The notes beneath the pieces are model-generated. The model worked only from the letters and a program-made list of their open reading frames with translations, was not told where the DNA came from and did not search any database. 64,000 nt of DNA from Marvania coccoides (lineage: Eukaryota > Chlorophyta > Trebouxiophyceae > Chlorellales > Chlorellaceae): assembly GCA_963854735.1 (NCBI GenBank), contig OY978102.1:1178001-1242000 (forward strand). The letters are read 5' to 3'. The translations under genes were made by a program, and so were the position numbers. Shown one piece after another: positions 59,446 through 64,000 of this stretch (its first letter is position 1; the number at the start of each line of letters is the position of its first letter).

Positions 59446-59988
59446 ATTGAGCGCATTAACTTTGGAGGAGAGTGAAAAAAGGAGAGGAGGAAGGATGTCG
59501 GGTCTGAGAAGAAGTGTGAGTGAGGTGCCTGGAAGGTAGGGGTAGAAAGAGGAGAGAGAACGCGATGGCAGTTGGCGTTGTTGTCGCTGAAGAGGGTTTA
59601 GGTCTAGGATGATCAGTACAGATTTCATTCAAAATTTTCTTCTTCTTCTTCTTCTTCTTTATTTATGTGTTTGTAAGAAATGACATCAGTACTATTACTT
59701 TAAAGAGAGGGGGGGGGTACTTGCATGGCTCAGGTAGAGTGGCACAGCTCGCCGAAACACTTGCCAAAGGTGTTTGCGAAGCGGAAGAGAGGGAGGGCCA
59801 CTCTGATGTGCCTGCACCGCTGGTTGCCTGCGCTCGAGAAACAGCTGCGCATGGAGATTTTGCACAATAGTTGTAGCAAATCCACTCTGAGCGCAGTTTA
59901 ATTGGAGTTGTTTCAAACTAAAGAAAAAGAATTCATTTCTTTTATTTTCCATCACCGTTGAGGCGAGCTGTTTATGTAAGTGCAAGAA
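59446..59988. other. convergent 3' spacer with TTC repeat
   Basis: 543 bp. Contains a TTC/CTT simple repeat (59638-59660) and a G run near 59707. Nothing else recognised. Confidence 0.55.
59638..59660 (+). repeat. TTC trinucleotide repeat
   Basis: About eight TTC units downstream of the unknown gene's stop. Confidence 0.9.
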
Positions 59989-62497
59989 TCAAGCGGATTT
60001 CATTTGCGCCAAGAGCTGCTGCTCCTCATCATCGTCATCCACCACCGCCTCAGGAGGCGCGCCAAACACAGCGTTCCTCATCGCCGCCACGGCCGCCACC
60101 GCCTGCAGCGCCCCCAACCGCGCTTCCAGCTTCACTCTCTCCACGGCGGACACCGCTGCTGACCGCCAGCCGGGCACCTCTGCCGTACGCTTCGCCGCAA
60201 GTGCCCTGGCGCACTCCCTTGCCGTTATGACATAGCTGGCGGTGGCAAAAAAGGGGACGGGAGAAAAGTGTGAAACTATAATATTAACTCCTTTGAAACC
60301 CTCGAAATTCTTTAAAGCCCATAAATAGCGACCCCCACGTTCTTTTTGTAAACAAGCAAAAAACTCACGTTCCGATGCTGCCAGCGCCCAACTCAGCGTC
60401 CACCGCACGCAGGCAGTCGTTGGTCTTCAGCAGCAGTAGCATCTCCCGCGGTATTTGGCCCAGCAGCTCACCAATCTGTCGAGCGTACCTCGCTCCGTAC
60501 ATTTGAATCTCGCCGCGCTCCGCTTCAGTGCCCTTGAGCCGCAACCGCTCCGCGCCGCCCGCCCGCTTGGACACCTCCCTCCAGGGGCGCTGTCTGCATG
60601 CAATCACAGGAAGAAAGACGAGGGTGTCATGAAAGGAAAACGTAGGTGAAACTCCTATGCACGAATTTCTTCCCCGCGAAAGAAACAGCAATAAAAAGAA
60701 ATTAACGAAAGAAAACCAGCTTGACGACTCACGTCAGCATGCCTGCAAACAGCGGCACCACCCCCCCGGCGTTCATGCGCCGCGCGCTCTCCTCAATGCG
60801 CGCCACGTCAGCAAAGATAAGAGCGCGCCACAGCGCAGCGTACTCTAACCGAAAGCCATCGTCCAGCCTGCGGTAAAGCCCATGGTCGAGCAGTACAAGC
60901 TGCCACGTGCCTTTTCCAGGCGGCGCTTTCCTCACGAAGACGTTGGAGGCGTGCGGGTCAGCATGCACGTCGCCAAACACAAAAATCATCTCGTTGAACG
61001 TCTCTGCCAGTAGCCTCGCCACGGCAGCCGGCCGCGCACCGATCCTGGCCAGTCCCTCTCTGTCCACCACTTTCACCCCGTCGATAAACTCCATCGTGAG
61101 CACCCTGTGGCTAGTCTTGCTGCGATCGATCCAGGGCACGTACACCCTGCCCTTGGTTTTACTGCGCGGGTCTGCCAGGTTTTGCGCGCACCGCTCGCTG
61201 TTGGCCGCCTCCTGCATGAAGTCCAGCTCGCAGGGGAGGTTGGCTTCGCACTCCTCCACTAGCCACATGTAGTCTACGCCCGCCAGCGCCCTTGCCGCCT
61301 TCACCACCAGCTCAATGGTGGCCAGATCCACGGCGCTGGTCTCCCGTAGCCCCCGGTGCTGCACCTGCAAACGATTATTCGAAAAACCTGGCAATGAGCT
61401 AGCAAGAACAAAAGACACCCATATATTTGTCCCCAAAACGGGCCTTCGCCACAATTTTCATTTCGTATACAACCATGTGTAGTATTCCTTTCTTTTTGCA
61501 CGGACCTTCACAGCCACCTTCTTCCCAGTTTTTGCGTCCGTGGCCACGTGCACCTGCGCCAGGGAGGCAGAGGCCACTGGCACAGGGTCTATCTGCGAGA
61601 ACAGCTCCTCAGGCGGAGCCCCCAGGTCCTCTATGATTGTGTCTCTGACCGAGTCCCACGTGGAGACAGGGCACTTGTCCAGCAGGTGGGCCCGCATTGT
61701 GACGACGTACGGAGAGGGCAGCAGGTAGTCCAGCATGCCAAGGTGCCTGTGAATCAAGAAAATTGCGTTGGACATTATGTAATGCCGTAATATGCAGTGG
61801 TTTTGCAGTCTGACGAGTTGGAAAAGACAGTGCGAGGAGGACAATTGAAACGTGGGCGTTTCTGAATCAAACTCCGTGCTAAAAAAAGGAAAAGGGACTC
61901 ACTGCCCCAGCTTGATATAAATGCCGCCGTTGGCCTTGCACACCTCCAGCAGGCGGTCAGCGCCTCGCTGGTGGCAGGCGGCTTTGGCAGCCTCCCGGGC
62001 ACCGCCCTCCAACCCTCGCAGCGACCATTTGTAATCTGAAAACAGAGAAAGAGGCAGGGTTCAAAGATTAAAACAGGTGGAAGGAGTGGAGTGTACTAAG
62101 AGCGGAGCATACTGGGCATATGCAAACTAGAGCGGCGCCGGCGAAAGTTGACCTCGCCCTGGCAGCGAGTTGCATGGGTCCTAATGCGCAGGACCGCTTT
62201 CTTCGCAAATACGCGGCACTGTGCGAAAAAACAGGTCTTACCTATCACTGTCGCGGCTCCTCCGATCACATCCCTCAATAATCGCAAGGGCAGGACGCTA
62301 ATGGTGAACGCCACCCGCTTGGAACGCTCATCATAGACGGTGGCATACACGCCGATCGCCGAGGGAAAGAAAACCAGCGCCGCCCTTCTGGCAAGAACTC
62401 CTCCGGCGGCAGCAGCAGGCGTTGAGAAATTTCTGGAAGAGCTCTGGCGCTGCCGCTGGCCTGCTCGGGCCGCAGCGATGACAAACGACCTCAGCAT
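59989..62497 (-). CDS. ABC1/UbiB-family atypical kinase, ADCK1-like
   Basis: Six exons (62497..62242, 62035..61903, 61746..61506, 61364..60733, 60593..60369, 60235..59989), 577 residues. ABC1K proteins are atypical ATP-binding kinases/ATPases of mitochondria and plastids. The order matches ADCK1: WSLRGLEGG, the KxGQ motif IYIKLGQHLG (to residue 130), DYLLP, ASLAQVHVA (Ala-rich loop), VAVKVQH, MWLVEECEANLPCELDFM, TMEFIDGVKV, catalytic HADPHASN and LLDHGLY (DFG equivalent). The N-terminus (MLRSFVIAAARAGQRQRQSS plus a hydrophobic stretch) looks mitochondrial, as for ADCK1. The C-terminus ends in an acidic patch. A coenzyme Q or lipid role is by family only. Confidence 0.92.
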
Positions 62498-62875
62498 TAA
62501 TTTTTAAATATGGCACTGCGTTTCGCGGGTTCCGGCACTATAATGAAGTCGTCTTTCCTCCCCCCGGCGCCTTGTCAATAAAAAAAATTTTTTACAGGTA
62601 AACAAGTGCTTTAGAATACAACAGTAGTAATATCGCATCGTTCATTCGAAACAGTGGGTGAAAGGGGGGGATCAGGAGTCATTCAAAATGAAAGCAAGCA
62701 AGCCAGCAAAGCTTGCATTGAAGTTGAGTAGGGTCGGCGGAACAAGAGAGGGCGGAGAAAAAAAAAGTTACGCTTGCTTGCCAGCCGAGTCAAACAAAAT
62801 GTGCACTAATTTTCTTGGGCATTCATCATCACTTCCCACAACACGGCGAAAATAAAGTAGGGTTTCTCCCTGTCC
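62498..62875. other. intergenic
   Basis: 378 bp between two minus-strand genes; nothing recognised. Confidence 0.55.
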
Positions 62876-63522
62876 TTATGAGTTCAAGGCCGCCTCCAGT
62901 GTCTCCGCCAGCTCTCCGCTCTGGTAGGCTGCGATCATGATGTCGCACCCCCCGAAGAACTCCCCTTCGATGTAGACCTGGGGAAAGGTGGGCCACTGCG
63001 AGAACTCCTTCATGCCGCTCCTCAGCAGGTCGTCTTCCAGGATGTTAACAGCCACGAAGGGGACGTTGATCGTGTTGAAAATCTGGACGCAGGTGTTGGA
63101 AAAGCCGCACATGGGCATGTCCTTGGTGCCCTTCATGAACAGCACCACCTTGTTCTCTGCCACGAAGGCCTCGATGGCGGAGCGCAGCTCAGGCTGCAGC
63201 CCAGAGCCGGACGCTGCACAAATGGAACGGCAAGGTTGAAGGACAACGGAGGCAAAACGAGTCAGGTTTTGAGGGGAATGCATAAGAGCGGGGCTGAACG
63301 AGGGAAAAAGCTAGAAAGGAGGGCGTTTGGGAGAGCAAAACAGGTGGAAAACCACCCACCTTGGCTGACCGCTCGCACGGCGAGCCTGTGCTCACGGCGC
63401 ACGCGCTGCTGGAGGGGTTTGCAAGCGAGGCCGCGGGCAGCAGGTGCACGAGGATTGCCGACGAGGCTTGAGGCCTGAGGGCGGGGAGAGTTGAGAGTCG
63501 CGTGGGTGAAGATTGCTGCCAT
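62876..63522 (-). CDS. monothiol CGFS glutaredoxin, plastid type
   Basis: Two exons (63522..63360, 63213..62876), 166 residues. CGFS glutaredoxins carry and transfer [2Fe-2S] clusters with glutathione. The first 55 residues (MAAIFTHATLNSPRPQASSL, then Arg-rich) form a transit peptide, which points to the plastid GRXS14 group. The domain shows VVLFMKGTKDMPMCGFSNTC with the active Cys90 in CGFS (90-93), then WPTFPQVYIEGEFFGGCDI, which carries the TPQ-type cis-Pro and GG-D glutathione contacts. No extra domain (such as SufE or endonuclease-like) is present, so GRXS16 is excluded. Confidence 0.94.
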
Positions 63523-63901
63523 GGTGAGATTCTTTACAAACTAGCTTGCCGTCCGACCGGGCACCCAGTCTATGAATCGAAAGGATACGGATTTTGGATT
63601 TAATCGATTGAATACTGTTTAGGTTTGACGCACTCTTAAAGCTTCGAGTTGAGCTGGCGCCATTTTATTTTTCACCCACAAATTTTTATACCAAAATACC
63701 AAATGCGCGAGTATAAATAATTCAGAAACCTTCTTAGAACTTAATCTGTTTGAATCCGTGGTGACCAATCGACATTGAAGCGAGAAGGAGTCGATTTCTG
63801 TCGTCCCTCTTCACTCTCACCACACGAGTGATAAAATCGCGCATTTCCCCCACCCCCTCCACATTTAAACTTTAATCTTGTTGCCAAAGCCAGAAGTCAC
63901 A
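63523..63901. promoter_or_regulatory. divergent spacer, glutaredoxin/partial gene
   Basis: 379 bp between divergent starts, AT-rich. No defined element. Confidence 0.4.
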
Positions 63902-64000
63902 ATGCTTTCCGGCCGGTGCCACGCTCGCCCGGGCCCTTCGATGGCAACCCCATCTCACACCACCACCAGCCACAGAATGCGCGCCTCCCGGCCCGCCCGC
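63902..64000 (+). CDS. 5' end of a gene running off the window
   Basis: An open frame of 33 codons from ATG 63902 to the window end. The sequence is rich in Arg, Ser, Thr, Pro and His and free of acids (MLSGRCHARPGPSMATPSHT), which would suit a plastid or mitochondrial transit peptide. The sharp change from AT-rich spacer to GC-rich sequence supports an exon start. Function cannot be told. Confidence 0.45.
   Translation, partial: MLSGRCHARPGPSMATPSHTTTSHRMRASRPAR

Overview
The window is nuclear DNA of a photosynthetic eukaryote of the green lineage, most likely a chlorophyte alga; the genus cannot be fixed from the sequence. The evidence is about 66 spliceosomal introns, GC-rich exons set in AT-rich introns and spacers, a thylakoid-lumen Psb27 with bipartite targeting, a plastid ClpF-type Clp adaptor, a plastid CGFS glutaredoxin, an MCM6 and an A-type cyclin closest to plant versions, and FBS-type F-box and plant-type GLYI-like proteins. 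No tRNA, rRNA, transposon, CRISPR array or virus was found. Gene models were built by hand from reading frames, splice sites and phase; the parts of every model given here sum to a whole number of codons unless stated.

Layout. 1-10 kb: a bZIP factor with a Yap/Pap1-like basic region (-), MCM6 (+) and cyclin A (+). 10-24 kb: FBS-like F-box protein (-), AlkB-type alkane/fatty-acid hydroxylase (-), DNA polymerase epsilon subunit 2 (-), a TMEM42-like membrane protein whose stop overlaps the start of a TruA pseudouridine synthase carrying a 37-codon CAG tract (+), a NUDX1-like Nudix hydrolase (-), a cysteine-rich multi-exon protein (-) and an ankyrin gene with two apparent frameshifts (-). 24-36 kb: peroxisomal acyl-CoA oxidase (-), an unknown Cys-pair protein (+), a cupin (+), QTRT2 (+), an aromatic amino-acid permease (-) and a plastid CPBP protease (-). 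36-50 kb: a RING-like/UBA protein (+), a small five-exon protein (-), a large ZIP transporter (-), Nup107 (+) and a CysQ-type nucleotidase (-). 50-64 kb: GLYI-like (-), a secreted I9-like protein (+), a DUF1995 protein (-), ClpF (+), Psb27 (-), an unknown protein (+), an ADCK1-like kinase (-), a CGFS glutaredoxin (-) and the start of a further gene (+).

The genes are a housekeeping mix without operon logic. Three serve replication and the S phase (MCM6, POLE2, cyclin A). Several act in the plastid (Psb27, ClpF, glutaredoxin, permease, CPBP protease, DUF1995). Many neighbours are divergent with 0.24-0.4 kb between start codons, so shared promoters are likely.

Most notable: five GC-AG introns among about 66; a TAATG stop/start overlap suggesting a two-ORF transcript; an apparent one-base frame switch at the edge of the CAG tract; a eukaryotic AlkB; long C runs that always lie on the sense strand of introns or flanks; and an ankyrin gene broken at two points.
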